Source: Bretschneidera sinensis (Eukaryota; Streptophyta; Magnoliopsida; Brassicales; Akaniaceae). From it: a stretch of 64,000 nucleotides of DNA. The stretch is from NCBI GenBank assembly GCA_023935145.1, contig CM043700.1, positions 137,793,328 through 137,857,327 of the forward strand, read 5' to 3'. Made by a program: the position numbers and the translations under genes. The notes under the pieces are model-generated. The model saw only the letters and a program-made list of their open reading frames with translations. It did no database searches and was not told the origin of the DNA. Below are positions 1 to 12,800 of the stretch, one piece after another; within the stretch, counting starts at the first letter, position 1; every line of letters begins with the position of its first letter.

Positions 1-530
1 AAAAATCACGACTGCTGACGTGGCCTTGGCCCTGCACAAGTAACAGAGGTGAACTAAAAATCCTCGGAAGGAGGGGAGGGGGAGACCTCCGAGGGTGCTC
101 CGACACTTAAATTAGAACGAGGACTTAAGAGAAGCCGAGGCCGAGAGTTAATTCTAAAGCAACTCAAGTGCAAATAGATAAGTGTGAATAAATCATGAAT
201 TCCATACCTCGGTTTACTTATAGTCCCTTGAGTAGGTATTGCCCACATGGGGGGGGGGGGTATGGCCTTGCCTATGCCGTCTGCTATGAAGGGTTAGGTA
301 TGGGTTGAGTGTGTAGGGAGTTGCGTGTGTCAGCGAGGCTATGCCCGCTAATTATGCTTGGATGAGGTGGCTGCCTTTTGCTTGTTCCACGTGTTTCTCA
401 CAGTGTTTGGCAAGTTTGACACGTGTCTTCGCTCTATTGGTGATACCATAGCCTACGTGCGAGTGTTTTATTGGATAAGGGTTTGGTGGGTCCCATCATA
501 TAGTAAATAAACAGAAGCTCTTTAAGTGCT
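1..530. repeat. Possible LTR-retroelement remnant at window edge
   Basis: This stretch is clearly more GC-rich than the DNA after it and has the feel of a plant LTR: CCTCCGAGG, CTCCGACACTT and GCCGAGG motifs, then blocks rich in CACGTG-type words. No open frame is worth reporting. A run of G lies near 249-258. I see no terminal repeat or target duplication because the left end is outside the window. The assignment rests on composition and general resemblance only and could be wrong. Confidence 0.3.
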
Positions 531-956
531 AAAAGGGAGAGATCTCTGCCTGACTCGGTTTATGGGACTTTCCTGGACCTGAGGACTGAGGTACTTTCCA
601 CCATCATATAGAGAGAAAAAGAGAAATTTCTTAGTCCTCTCTCTATCAGACTGGAGCTCTGGCCGAGGAAAAATTCATGATCAAGATCTAGACAATAATT
701 TTTTGTTGCCTTCTCTTTTGCATGTTATAGTTACCTAGCATTAACTATAATTGCTAGACATTGAGAGAATATGCAGATAGTCTGGCACTGAAGGATAATC
801 TTTTGACGTGGATAAGATTTTGATCAGGTGACACTTTGACTCTTCAAAATTATTATTCCTTTCATAACCTTTCATATCTATCAGTTGTTATCATGTAACT
901 AAAATTCTGTTTCCAGTTTCCACTTCTCACTAGCACATAGTCAATCTGACTCATTT

Positions 957-1008
957 AATCCCCACTAGCACTATTCTATCATAATCCCCACTAGCACTAG
1001 TCTATCAT
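957..1008 (+). repeat. 26-bp tandem direct repeat in CLE promoter
   Basis: Two near-identical 26-bp units (957-982 and 983-1008), each starting AATCCCCACTAGCACT and ending TCTATCAT, sit immediately upstream of the TATA box of the CLE gene. A partial third relative (CTCACTAGCACATAGTC) lies just before them. Whether they bind a factor is not visible. Confidence 0.8.
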
Positions 1009-1023
1009 CTTTGCATTTAGCCC

Positions 1024-1031
1024 TATAAATA
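1024..1031 (+). promoter_or_regulatory. TATA box of CLE gene
   Basis: TATAAATA lies about 150 bases before the ATG at 1178, which predicts transcription starting near 1055. The leader would then contain a minimal three-codon upstream ORF (ATG ATC TAC TAA at 1104-1115), out of frame with the main ORF. Confidence 0.6.
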
Positions 1032-1177
1032 GAAGCATTTGGTTTTGGCACTTCATTCATCATTGCTAGCTAAAGCTACTAGCCTGCATTCTAGAGTTGG
1101 TAGATGATCTACTAACTTCCCCCAGTGTAGAATCCAACTTGAAAACTCCCAAAATTAAGTTGAAGCTTTGCTATCAA

Positions 1178-1444
1178 ATGGCTGATCGAATGACAACGCA
1201 AGTGTTGGTTCCATTTTTGGTGATGTTTGTGTCTCTTGTCATTAGTTCGGAAGCAAGAATGCACATCTGGAAGGGGATTGACACTCGCCTTTTTTGGCGT
1301 GAACTAGGCTATAATGATTCTGAAGTACTGGAGTATTACCGAAGGATTGCCTTGGATGTTGGAGTTGGTAGAATTTGCCCTGGAGGACCGGATCCTCAAC
1401 ATCACTCCCATCCCCCTGGAACATTGCAACTATATAAGTACTAA
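1178..1444 (+). CDS. CLE: CLE-family secreted peptide precursor (CLE1-7 class)
   Basis: An intronless 88-residue precursor. Residues 1-27 form a signal peptide (basic start, hydrophobic core LVPFLVMFVSLVI, cleavage likely after SSEA). A variable region with a RELG motif follows at 41-44. The CLE motif RICPGGPDPQHH is at 65-76, followed by a 12-residue tail SHPPGTLQLYKY. The motif fits the Arabidopsis CLE1-7 pattern R-x-S-P-G-G-P-D-P-x-H-H, with prolines 4 and 7 in the hydroxylation positions, but Cys replaces Ser at motif position 3. Members of this class are apoplastic ligands of CLV1/BAM-type receptor kinases, several of them root or nitrate related. The start is the first in-frame ATG; the frame is open further 5' only through a TTG at 1097. 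The C-terminal tail is unusual, because CLE1-7 motifs normally end the protein. The family call is firm; the ligand activity is inferred. Confidence 0.88.
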   Translation: MADRMTTQVLVPFLVMFVSLVISSEARMHIWKGIDTRLFWRELGYNDSEVLEYYRRIALDVGVGRICPGGPDPQHHSHPPGTLQLYKY

Positions 1445-2692
1445 TGAAGGTTGTTTAACCAAAAAAGTTAATTTTTCCTCTAGTATGCTGTTGTCTTGTA
1501 TATCACCCCAGCCTACTAAAAAGAAAAGGGCTGTGCTGCTTGTCACTTGAAAATCCATATCTTTATCAAAGGAGGAAAAGTTAATTGCGGCAAAACAAGC
1601 AGGAGTCTGAGAGGGTGTTTAGGCTAGAACGGGTTTGGGGACTACAATGAATGTTGTCTTGAATTCTGTAGCATCGTTGAAATTTTTATTTTTTGTTATG
1701 TTTGTTCAATTTTGTAATGAAGTTTTGCTTGGTTTGGTTTGTCGAGGCTTTAAGCTGATTACAGTGTTTGGATAAATGAGTGTTTAAAATGTTATTTTAT
1801 TGTGTCACTTTTTTTAAAAAAAATACTGACTAAGCTAAAATAGAGTTGACATGAGCCAATTCCTCACGTTGCCTTCTCGAAAGAGACATGTTCTAAACCA
1901 CTAGACAATGGAAGCTTACCAGCCTAGCTCTCAATATATAGATGATATTTGGAGTTAGATTTAAATTTGTTTAAATTTATCTAAAACATCGTCATAATGT
2001 TCATTATATGAATGATCTTTTTTGAAGTTATCAATATAATAAAATGGTATGATTAAATCTAAATGTTCTTTCTATTTTTTAAGATTTCATATAATTTTTT
2101 AATTCATTATTTATATTCACAAATCATTTATTCTAATTGCAATTCTATAGATAAATTAATCGATATTCTATTATTTTATTTTATTTATTATATATTAATA
2201 CTTAATATAAATATAAATATAAATATAATAAATAATAGTAATATTAAAAAGTATATGATAATTTCAATAAGTGATTGATATGACATAGAAAAACATGAGT
2301 TTGTATGGGTTGGTATTTAACCAATTTAATCCAGTTTAAATATCAACGCAAACAACAATATGAAAGATGATTTGTTTTACTTACATTATGTGATTTAAAC
2401 ATTATTCATATTGAAATGGGAATATCTCTATCTCACTCTAAGCCAAAAAATTTACAAATTTACACTCTAAGAAGAAGGATATTGGACAGTTAAATTTTGG
2501 TTCAGAAAATGAATCTCTTCATCACATGCTTCAATACAATATCTTAAATCTATTGTGGAAGTAAGATCCCATAAAATTTGCTATTTTCTTTTCTGGTTTG
2601 ATCAACTTTATATTCTAGTTTGATCAAAATTATTTATTTGATTATGGTTTTTGGAGTAAAATTATTCTTTCACCTCTTGGAAGGAAACTAGG

Positions 2693-3182
2693 GGCATGTT
2701 TGGAAGGGTTTTTTTAAAACTGTGTTCAATTTCCAAAAACTGAAATTAGTTTTCAAAAATAATTTTCTAAACAGTTTTCAAAAACTATTTTCGAAAAACC
2801 CCAAATTGGTGTTCTCTAATATAATTTTTGAAAAATAGCTCTAAAATCAGTGTTCACTTCTCTGTTTCATTCTTCCTCCATGATATATTGAAAAAATTTA
2901 AATTTAAATTTTAAAATTAAAATAATATTAATTATTTTTAAGTATTTAGTAAATATGAGAAATAAAATTAATATAGATTTTAAATTTATATTCAAAACTA
3001 AAAATAATTACAAGGTGTATCAAAACAGTTTTCAAAATAAGACTATCTCAACAACATTTCACTGTTTTCTGTTTTAGAAACAGTTCTAGAATTATACATA
3101 TCCAAACATGTTTTCTTCATAAAACAATTTTCAGTTTTCATTTTCAAAAACTGAAAATAGAAAACTGTTACCCAAACATGTC
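2693..3182. mobile_element. MITE-like element, about 490 bp
   Basis: The ends are inverted: GGCATGTTTGGAAG on the left and CCCAAACATGTC on the right, sharing CATGTTTGG after reverse-complementing. The interior contains many copies of TTTTCAAAAACTGAAAA-like words in both orientations, so the element could fold on itself. There is no coding capacity. The target duplication was not clear. The termini resemble the GGCATGTTTGG ends common in plant hAT-type MITEs. Confidence 0.5.
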
Positions 3183-4876
3183 ATAATATTTTGCCTTTGA
3201 AAAACAAAAAACTGAAAATTGTTTTTTATATTTTTGGACAAAAAAGTACTCTTGACCAAGCATTTATTTTTTTTCTCATCACATATGCCATGTATTAGCC
3301 TCCGATTAGACAATGATTTTTTTTTTACATCTTAGATATATATAAAGAAAGTTGTCTTCGTGGAGTTGCCACGTATCCTTTATAAATCTATAATTACTAT
3401 TAATAAAGTCAGAACTTTCATTTAATGTCCCTTTCAAAATGTTTCATAAATTCATACTTAAATATATAAATCAAATATTTAAATAAAAGTATATATGTAA
3501 CTCAATTGACTCCAACTTCCTACATATTTCTTCTATGTTTTTCTCTCCCACTATTCCACTAAGACTTAATTTTTCAGTCTCCTTATCTCTCTTATCTTCA
3601 ACCCATGTTTTTCTCTTCTACTATCCCACTAGACTTAACTTCTCTACTCTCCTTAGCTCTTTTATCTTCAACCTATGTTAATTTTTTCTGTTCTTCTTTA
3701 TCTTCTCACATTTTCAACTGTCTTAAGTTTTCTAATGGAAAATATGTGATTATGCTTAGCATGCTTATAGGTAAGAAAATAATTGTTAGTTACTGTTTTA
3801 TCACATAAAAGAGCAAACCAACTCACATCGTATTAAGCTACTAGTGTTATTTACTTCCTATTTTCATTGACTCTATGGGTTTAAATGTTACTATAAAGTT
3901 CCTATTATCTTTGAGCTTATGGGTTTAATTATCATACCTTATATGGGTATCTTAATTTTTGTTAATATTAAGCGAAATTGTGTACTGTATACGAAAACTG
4001 TATTAATTGTTAATAATTTAATTTTTTGCTTGCCAACAGTAACTCTTTCAAAGTAATTTCCATTTGGTTGAAAATTATTTCATTTGATTACACAATGACG
4101 AGTTAATTATATGGTAATTAATTTTTAATTTCCTTAATCTGATAATTATCAAATTCATAACATTAAATTAAATTTATATTATATGTTTTGCTTCATTTTC
4201 AGTAGAAGTTAATATGCAAGGAATAGGGAGAAATATTCCATAATTGATGAATATGTAAATAATTATCACATAATAGCATGATTTAAGATGTCAACAACGT
4301 TACGTGAATAATCTAAAAATATTTAATCAAACTATATTAGAATGGAATCACTTTCTGAATCAATTAAGATATTTTGGGTGAGAGATTTAAATTAAATCCA
4401 TATATGTTAAAAAATACATGTGATCATATTAATATTCAGTTGAGTTATGTATCATCATATTAAATTTTATCGTGATAATAAAAGTTTACTCTTTTTGTTA
4501 ATAGTGTTTAAAAACGATAATAAAATAAAATAATATTTATATTTAATTCACGTGTAAAAACACTAATCTTTTTAAATGTTTTTCAATTAACGAAAGAGAA
4601 GATTTTTTCGCAAGATGGAATACAAACATATATTACAAGGGATAAGGTCACATCGGCATACCGTCAAGAGGTAAGATATTTTTCCCGCTTGTTATTAGGC
4701 GCACTTGTGTCATGTTAAAAAACAATTGATTAATTTAAAATAAAAAATATTAAAATATAAAGTAAAACGTAAAAATGTGGAGTCGTAAATAACAATAAAA
4801 TAAAGAATGATCGTGCGCGGGACCCATTTTTCTACTTTATTTGGCGTCAAACTCATTTCCAATTGTGGAAAAAAAA

Positions 4877-5035
4877 TTGGGTCCACCCAAGTGCAGGGAC
4901 CCAGTCATGGAGAATAACCAAAAAAAAAAAAAATTGGACGTACCCAAGTTCAGGGCCCCATACATTTCCCTATAAATGAAGAATAAATCAGGAAAATAAG
5001 TTGGGTTCCACCCAAATACAGCATGGCCTGATTTG
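4877..5035. repeat. Three degenerate repeats upstream of KYP
   Basis: Three related segments starting at about 4877, 4934 and 5001 share the pattern TTGG-(G)T-CCACCCAAGT-CAGGG-CCC. Spacings are 57 and 67 bases. They end about 300 bases before the presumed KYP leader. They could be a decayed minisatellite or promoter repeats. Confidence 0.5.
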
Positions 5036-5344
5036 GTTGTAACTTACCTTTTTTTTTTAAATAAATTAAATTTTATTAAATAATAATTTATAATTTGATT
5101 TAATTTAATTTAATTAAAATTTTAAAATAAATTCATACTTAAAATTGGTTCCAACTGGACTCAACCATGCCTTTCACTACTCAGTAAGCCTCTCCCCCTG
5201 GTGTAGTTAATTCCCTTTTCAAGAATCAAGACTTTGGAATTCGAAGATTGAATGAAATTCGAGACTTGGTGGATCTTTTTATACTTGGAAAAAAAGAAAT
5301 CTTTATAAGAAACATTGGTATATAATAGAGAAAAAAAAGGAAAA

Positions 5345-5544
5345 AAAAGAATCAGCAAAAGAGAGCATTCATCTTCCCGCTCCTCGCGCCTCTAAGACTT
5401 ACCTTTCATATATTTCGTAAACCCTAAACCTCTGCTTGCCCCACGTTAAAAGGTTCTTATTGTCTCTGTCACTGTCTCCTACAAGTTTCCAGCCGCAGCT
5501 CAATTCTCTCAGGAGTACCCGATTTTGTGTCATCGTAGTGACTG
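5345..5544 (+). promoter_or_regulatory. KYP promoter-proximal region and leader exon, telo-box
   Basis: A telo-box AAACCCTAA is at 5419-5427, followed by a CT-rich segment typical of a plant leader. A good donor (GACTG|GTACGTGG) at about 5545 and an acceptor (AAATGCAG|AATTC) at about 6345, just before the ATG at 6360, suggest a leader intron of about 0.8 kb. Telo-boxes are common in plant genes expressed in dividing cells. The transcription start is not determined. Confidence 0.45.
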
Positions 5545-6359
5545 GTACGTGGTATTTCATTCTTTCTTATAATTGATGAAGGAGTTTATGCATTTTACTA
5601 ATTGATTTGTATTGATCTCAATCACAACACGAGAAATCGGAAAGCGATCAACCTCTTTTATGTTGCATTGATCAATGTAGCTAATTTTCTCAATCAAGAA
5701 TAGGCTTTGGATCACGGGGCTTAATTTAGGGATATCAGTAGCCTTCTTTTTTCTTTTTTCTTTAAAAAATAATTCTTTTACATTCTCATATATTGGAAAA
5801 TTTCATCAATTGGAACTATTTGGTCGATGTCTAAATCTACTTCCATGTTTCGCAAATTGGCATCAAATTATTGCTTTAGAAAATAATTTATAAAACTTGG
5901 TGAACGGGAGTGGAAGGGAAGGGAAGTGGGATGTTTACGCTTAAGACTGATAATACACTGTCAGTTCTTTTTTTTATAAAAGAACTCTAGGGCTTGGTGC
6001 TAATGATGATAAAATTGGCGAATTGTACTAATGTTGTTTGAATAATCTGCAGCTTGGCTTGATGTTGTTTTATTTCTCCTGAACAGGAATCTCTCTTTTG
6101 TTATTACTATTATTATTTTAAAATATTCTTTTATATTCTTTTCCTTAAATTTTTCTTATAAAATCGTTACCATGATGTTGTTCCTATGAAATTCTGAGAA
6201 ACAGCCGAAATTTTTCTGATCTTCTTTTTGATTTCCTTTTTTGCCTTTCAAAAGCAGAAACTGGTTAGAAAGTACATCTAGAGGGGACTTCATTTTTTAT
6301 AAAAAAAATTATTATATACAAATAATAAGGCAATTCTCAAATGCAGAATTCTTGCATCA

Positions 6360-6896
6360 ATGGCTGTTCAACTAAGAGTCAGCCCAAGACTTCAGAACAT
6401 ACCTGATGACAAGAGGCCATATTATGGTGGTGATCGGAAGAGGTTGTTGGATTCTACAAAAGACACTGATAATTCGGAGCAAGACCGCCCACCTAAGGTA
6501 GCTAGAGAATCTGTAGAAGAGAATGGTTGCAAAACTGACATGGCTGTGCAACGAAGAGGCAGCCAGAGACTTCAGAACATACCTGATGACAAGAGACCAT
6601 ACTATGGTTATGCTCGGAAGAGGTTATTGGAGCAAGACTGCCCATCTAAGGTAGCTAGAGAATCTGTAAAAGAGAATGGTTGCAAAATTGACCTGGCTGT
6701 GCAACGTAGAGGCAGCCCGAGACTCCAGAGCATACCTGATGACAAGAGACCATATTATGGTGATGCTCGGAAGAGGTTATTGGACTCTCCCAAAAATAAA
6801 GTCTGCAAGAAAAAAACCAAAACTGATGATTCGGAGCAAGACTGCCCACCTAAAGTCGCTAGAGTATCTGTAGCAGAGAATGGTTGCAAAACTGAC
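6360..6896 (+). repeat. In-frame triplicated unit in KYP exon 1
   Basis: Three repeats start at 6360, 6540 and 6693 (180, 153 and about 204 bases; residues 1-60, 61-111, 112-179). Each reads [18 protein letters not shown], then RKRLL, a variable acidic stretch, a PSKVAR- or PPKVAR-type stretch, and ENGCKTD or a variant. All three are open and in frame. Length differences lie in the linker: unit 2 lacks the DS(T/P)K segment and unit 3 has an added [17 protein letters not shown] basic segment. Confidence 0.93.
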
Positions 6897-9800
6897 CTTG
6901 TTAGGGGTTCTACACCTACTAAGAATGGCGAAGCAAAGGTTGTTGATTTAGAAAACAATGATTTCTCTATAGCTCGTGCTCCTTGTAAAAGTACGTTTGC
7001 AAGGGTGAAAGAAACTTTGAGGTTGTTCAACATGCATTATCTCCACTTTGTTCAGGTGATCTTAATTCGTAAGAATCTCTTATCATGCAAAAATTTGTCA
7101 GTTCATCCTCTTGTTTACTGAAACTTAAATAGTTAAAGAATGTTTATCGTACCAGTTAGACAGTTACTCCATATTCTGTATGCATGATGACATGGTGATG
7201 TTTTGTGAGTGTTGTGTTACTCTTGAAAATGTTTTGTATTCATATGCATTGTTTTTTTTTTCTTTTGCTACTTTTATAATCAAAGTAATGAAATTAAAAC
7301 TTTGGAGTTAGATCAGCATGTCAATAACTTATCTTTAATTACCGATTTAGAAACTAACATAATGGTAATGTATAATGAATGACTTATTGCATAATAACAT
7401 CATTAAAGCACTTACTAAAAAACAAAAGAAAAACGTCATTAAAGCAACAATTTCGTACTTGCACAGTTGCACCTACATAATTTTTTATAGATATTGTTGA
7501 TATTTACTACAATTTTCTTTACTTTTCCAGAAGAACTCTATCTGATTCACAAATTACCTTTTGCTTTGTGCATGGACTGCATGCCATTTGGCATTTTTAA
7601 TACAAATTTTTACTTTATAAATGAAATACATTTAATTTCCATGGAATTGTTAAGTTTGCAAGTTCATCATTTCATTTACTCTTATGGTGTAATGTAATTT
7701 ACACATAATAGCTTATCCATGCTTGAATCCAGGAAGAGGAGAAAAGATGCAAGAAGGTGGAAATTAGTGATATTCAAACTGCAAATGATCGGAAAACCAA
7801 TGTAAGGATCTTGACCATCAATTTTTGTTTCTTTTACCTTTTTTCTTCTGGAAAAAGAAGCATACTATGATGATTATATTAATTCTATGTTGCTCCGACT
7901 CTATTTTTGTTGAAGAACCCGTGTCGGACATATATCGGAAGTGTATCTGCCCATGACTCTTGGACCCTCCAAATCAATGGAAAATCTACAGAAAAATAGA
8001 CAAGTACCAATGTTGGACAAGTAGCCAAATCCGACACTTGAACCCAAGTCCCTGAGTAACATAGTATTAATTTGATCAATATGCTTAAGATTGCCTTTAC
8101 TGCCCTCTGATGTGTACCACTTTCCACATATTTGATCAATTATAAAACAGAAGCAACCTTGATTTTGTTGCTATGGACAAGGGTATGCATTTTTCCTCAA
8201 GTGAAATGTTGGGGAAAAGAATATAACATATCAAGGAAGACTTTAAAATTCCTTTTTACTGCTGCTTTCAATTAATGAAGGGTATAATGAAAAATTGAAA
8301 ATATGTTTGGCAAGAGTTTGGGCGAGGTTTAATTGAGAAACTTTACCATAGCCCACTAAACTTTCCCATCATAAGTAAAATTGATTTTGGGAGAAACCGG
8401 AAGATGATAAATTATCACGGTTTTGTCACATCCATTTTGGGACAGATGGTAGGAAATATTATTTTTCTTGTTAGCATCTTACATGTTTGACGATGTTTCA
8501 TAGTGATTATTTTGTAAGCTACAGTGCATTCCTATTACATTCTTTGTGTTGGTTTATGCTTGGAAACTCTGTTACTTCACTATTTCATTATATAATTTTA
8601 CTGAATTTTATTATTTCCCCCCTCTTATATAATTTTGCACATATATGATATCTAGGTAGATTAGCTCTATTTACTCGAGTTTCGTTATAGTTTTTAGTGA
8701 TCGTTCTTGGGCATTATTTGCAGAAAAGGACGGCATATGATGATGATACTAGGCGAATCAAGCGACCGGATTTGAAGGCTATTTCTGAGGTAAGTTGCTA
8801 GTTTGGCAAGTTGATGTGTTACACATATCACTGTTTTTTTCATCATTAATCCAACAGCCTTGGTACTATAAATTAGTAAAGAACTAAAAGTTTTAGTCGA
8901 TGAAAACAAAAAATGCTTGCCTAATTTTGTTGTTGTTATTAACTAGGTTAAATACACTTTATTTTTTATCTTCATATAATTGTATGAATACACTCTGGGT
9001 CGTTTGGTTTGTGGGATGCAATATTACCCTAGGGTATTTGGAACACTGCAATCCGATTACCGGCCGAAATGCAAGATGATTGCATTTGGTTAGTTGAGAA
9101 AAGTACAGGTTTTCTGACATCATACATCAATAGTTACAACTAAAAGGGTAACACACAGAATTCGCTTCGGTAGAAATTTACTTATTCTAGGATTATAGCA
9201 TGTCCATTTATCAACACGCATTATAAGTGGGTGTATGCACACAAAACTTTTGTGTGTTGATCACCTAAATATGAATAGTTGAGGCTTTGAACAAGTAAAC
9301 AAAATCAAAGCCACTATCATCCAAAGTAGAAAATTGACAAAAAGTTGGCTAAAATTTCATCGTTTTCACCCGTAAACTCCTCATCAAAGAGTACTTATAA
9401 ATAAAAGACTCTTCATTGAGGACTGCATTGTTAGGACTTACATTCTCAGCCCCTAGCACCACATCATTAGCAAGTGTAGGAACCGGATAGGGCTCCTCCA
9501 CAGTGGTTGTACTCTTATCAACCTTCGGATTCCAAAATTCCATGAAGGACTCATGTGCTTCCCTTAGAATTTTTTATGACTTGTGTCCTCGAAGAGTAAG
9601 GAGAATTTTCCATGGAAAACGATTTGAAAAAGTTTGCTCCTTTGAAGCTGGCGTTCTTTACTTGGGAGGCTTGTTGGGGTGGCATTCTTATCATCGATAA
9701 CCTTCAAAAGAGAGGAAAAGTGTTGGTTAGTAGATGTTTCCTTTGTAAAGTCTTGACCGAATCCCTCTTGGGGTGTCCATTCTCTAAATAATTATGGGAG

Positions 9801-12800
9801 TTGGCCTTTAGTGTGCTTGAGCTCTAATGGGTGGCCACTAGTTCTATTCAAGATGAAGTGTGGACTTGGAGTGGTTTGAGAGACTCAAATCAAATGGGGA
9901 AGGCGTATTGTTTGATAACCTTCTCTATTTTTTGGGCTATTTGGCATAAAAGAAATAGAAGGGCTTTTGATGCCAAGGAGAGCCCCTTAGCCTCCATTAA
10001 GTATAGGTGGCTACATATTTTTGGGTTTTTGCTTAAGGGGACTTTTTTTTTGTAAATGAAAAAGATTTTGTAGACTTCATTGAGATATTATCTTGTAGAT
10101 AGGTTTTTGTATATGGTTTGCAACCGCTTGGTTCTCTTGATTTATACATTTTGCTTTATTTATAAAAAAAAAAGATAATTTTTTTATAACTTTTGTTTAG
10201 CACAAGTGAACCCTCCTACTTGCTCATTCGCCTCATCCCAAGCATCATTAATTCTAGGCCTTTGCCTAGAAAAACGACACGGTTTTTCACCATCGTTGGG
10301 CACCTACCTAGAGGTAATGAAACAATAAAATTCTAGCTACTGAAACATGCAAATACCAGAGCTATTCGGTTCAAACAAATTGTAGGAGTCATACAAACAA
10401 TACTTAAAAGTTCAAGTATCAGAGGCACCTACTTGTAATTTCAAACATAACCAGGCGGATTAACATAGAAACCTAGTCATGACTGTTTCCAAATTTCGTT
10501 CCACTCCAAGTCAATCACCTCAACGAGCTCATCATTCATTGACAGTTCCATCATTCTTTGAGAGAACCAAATGCGGAAATCTTCCATTTTATTGCTCATT
10601 ACTAGGTATCCGGAAATATTACCATGAACGGCCCCCTCAATTAGAAAAATTGCCCGTGCTTGGTTATGTTGAATTGAATAATAGTTTATTTTGTGAATGA
10701 CCCTATGTAGCCTTTCATGGAGTCATTTTCACAATTTTTTTATAAGAAATCTCATTAAAGGTGTCATGGTCTAGGTTAATGTATTTAATGAGATTTCTTA
10801 TAAAAAATGTATTTAATGATTTTTATGATAGAACAGGGTTGCGTATGCTCTAGGTTTCTTTAGGAGTTGAGTATTGAAAGTCACATTGATATCTAGGATG
10901 CTTGGACTTCATGTGGAAAAAAATTACTAAAAATGTCTTCCACCCTGACTATCCTGCATTGACTATCCTGCATTTCCCAATGTAACTTCCCAGGTTATTC
11001 TTTTTTTGGTTATCATGGTTGGCTGGTTTCAGGAAAATCATTTTGAAGCCGTGTTCTTTTGTATACGTTCTTTGTGCTAGGGTTGTCTCCACTTATTAAT
11101 TTGGTGCTTTTTTATGCATTTGTTACTAGTCAAGAGACGAAAAAAAATAGTTTGAAATTGTCATCTAGTATTTTCTTTCTTTCTTTCCCATCGCATGAAC
11201 ACTTAGAATATTATAGTTTATTTGCTTGATATAATATTTTTTATAAGTCTTTTTTAAAAAAAAATATTTTTGATAGACTTGTTGTCTCATTTTTCTATTT
11301 TGCTTTCTTAATTCATGGTAGATGTTGAAAAGAAATGAAGTTTTATACCCTGAAAGACAAATTGGAGATCTACCAGGTTGGTTTATTATTATTGAATTAT
11401 GTTGGAAAGCCATATGGCTATCAATGAGTTATTTTAAAAGTTTTATGATTTCCCTTTTTCATTGAGGCATTATACTGCTCATTTAAAAAAAATGTTTGAA
11501 TTTGTATGTACTAAAACATTTTAGCTACTATTTGTTCTTTTATTATGTAGGTATAAATGTTGGGCATCAATTTTATTCTCGAGCTGAAATGGTTGCTTTG
11601 GGTTTTCATGGACACTGGTTGAATGGAATCGATTGCATGGGAACATCTTATAGAAAATTGGTAGTGTATCCATAATCAATCACAAAATTTTTGTTTTTGA
11701 AATATTTAATTTCTCTTCTCATTTATGGACATGAATTTATTTAATTTATATTCATAATTTTTTTTTTCGTTTTGTGTTTGTACATTGTATTATTGGTAAC
11801 ATTGTCGACTCTATTAGTACTATTCTAGAACAAACTAAATGAAGTTAGCGATAATTCATGCGTATTATGGACCGTTTTCGATTAAAATGTAGCAACTTGC
11901 AAAACACTGAATATGAGTTGATGATAAAATGTGGCAACAGGGAAGGGAACCATTTGGAAAAATTTAGAATGATACTTCCCTATGATTGTGATGATAAATA
12001 TATTTTTTGAAGGATACGTAAAAGTTAAAGATCATCAATTTTAAAATGGGCTCTAAATGGATTATTCATTGTAACTATAGGTTTTTAGGTCAAATAAAAA
12101 ATCACAAGAAACGATGTAGCATCTTGAGTGGATGATGGTCACCAAATGGGAGTAGCATGTGATTGTTGTTTTTGTAATTTAATTATGGTCACAAAGAAAC
12201 AACATTGAAGTGGCTTTTATTTACGAGAGATGGCGCTTTCCTTGTTAGGTATTTTGTGGGTAGGGACCAAATCAATATGGAAAGAGATCGAGGCATGGAG
12301 CGGAATATAAGGGTCTAAAAAGTTGAGAAGAGTTATATCCTTAATTCCACTCTCTATTTTATGGATAGTGTGGAATGCGAGGAAAATGAGGCGCTTGATG
12401 GGGAAAAAAATTCTATGCTTTTGATCAAAGATGGATGGTTTCATACAACTTATGGTTTAGCAGCCATCTTTATTTTGTATATGAAGAAGAGATCGTTGAA
12501 TTAAATTCCTAAATTATAAATGATATTGTACATGAGTTGGCATCCCCTTAGTGCCCTTATACTCTGACTTTTTTAACTATATGGAAACAAATTAGACCTA
12601 TTTTCATGTGTATGAACCTTTCAATTTGAAGGCCCAACTCACAGGACCTTATTTTAAAAAATATTTATGCAATATCATGTTAATCTTAAGAATGTATGAA
12701 TTTTTTACTCCTTTTACAATTTTTATTGATGCTGAAACTTTTACAATGTGTTTGCAAGTTATAATGGAATGGTTTTTAATTGAAAGGAAGGGAAAAGAGA

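Larger units (their letters stand above)
1445..5340. other. AT-rich intergenic region
   Basis: The presumed CLE 3' UTR is followed by long AT-rich DNA. Short frames such as those at 2063-2278 and 3605-3808 look like low-complexity chance ORFs. Apart from the MITE-like element at 2693-3182 and the repeats at 4877-5035 I see no gene. Confidence 0.6.

Noticed and set aside
1097..1177. N-terminal extension of the CLE ORF by 27 residues
   Set aside because: The frame opens with TTG, not ATG. The first ATG at 1178 puts the signal peptide at the N-terminus, as expected.
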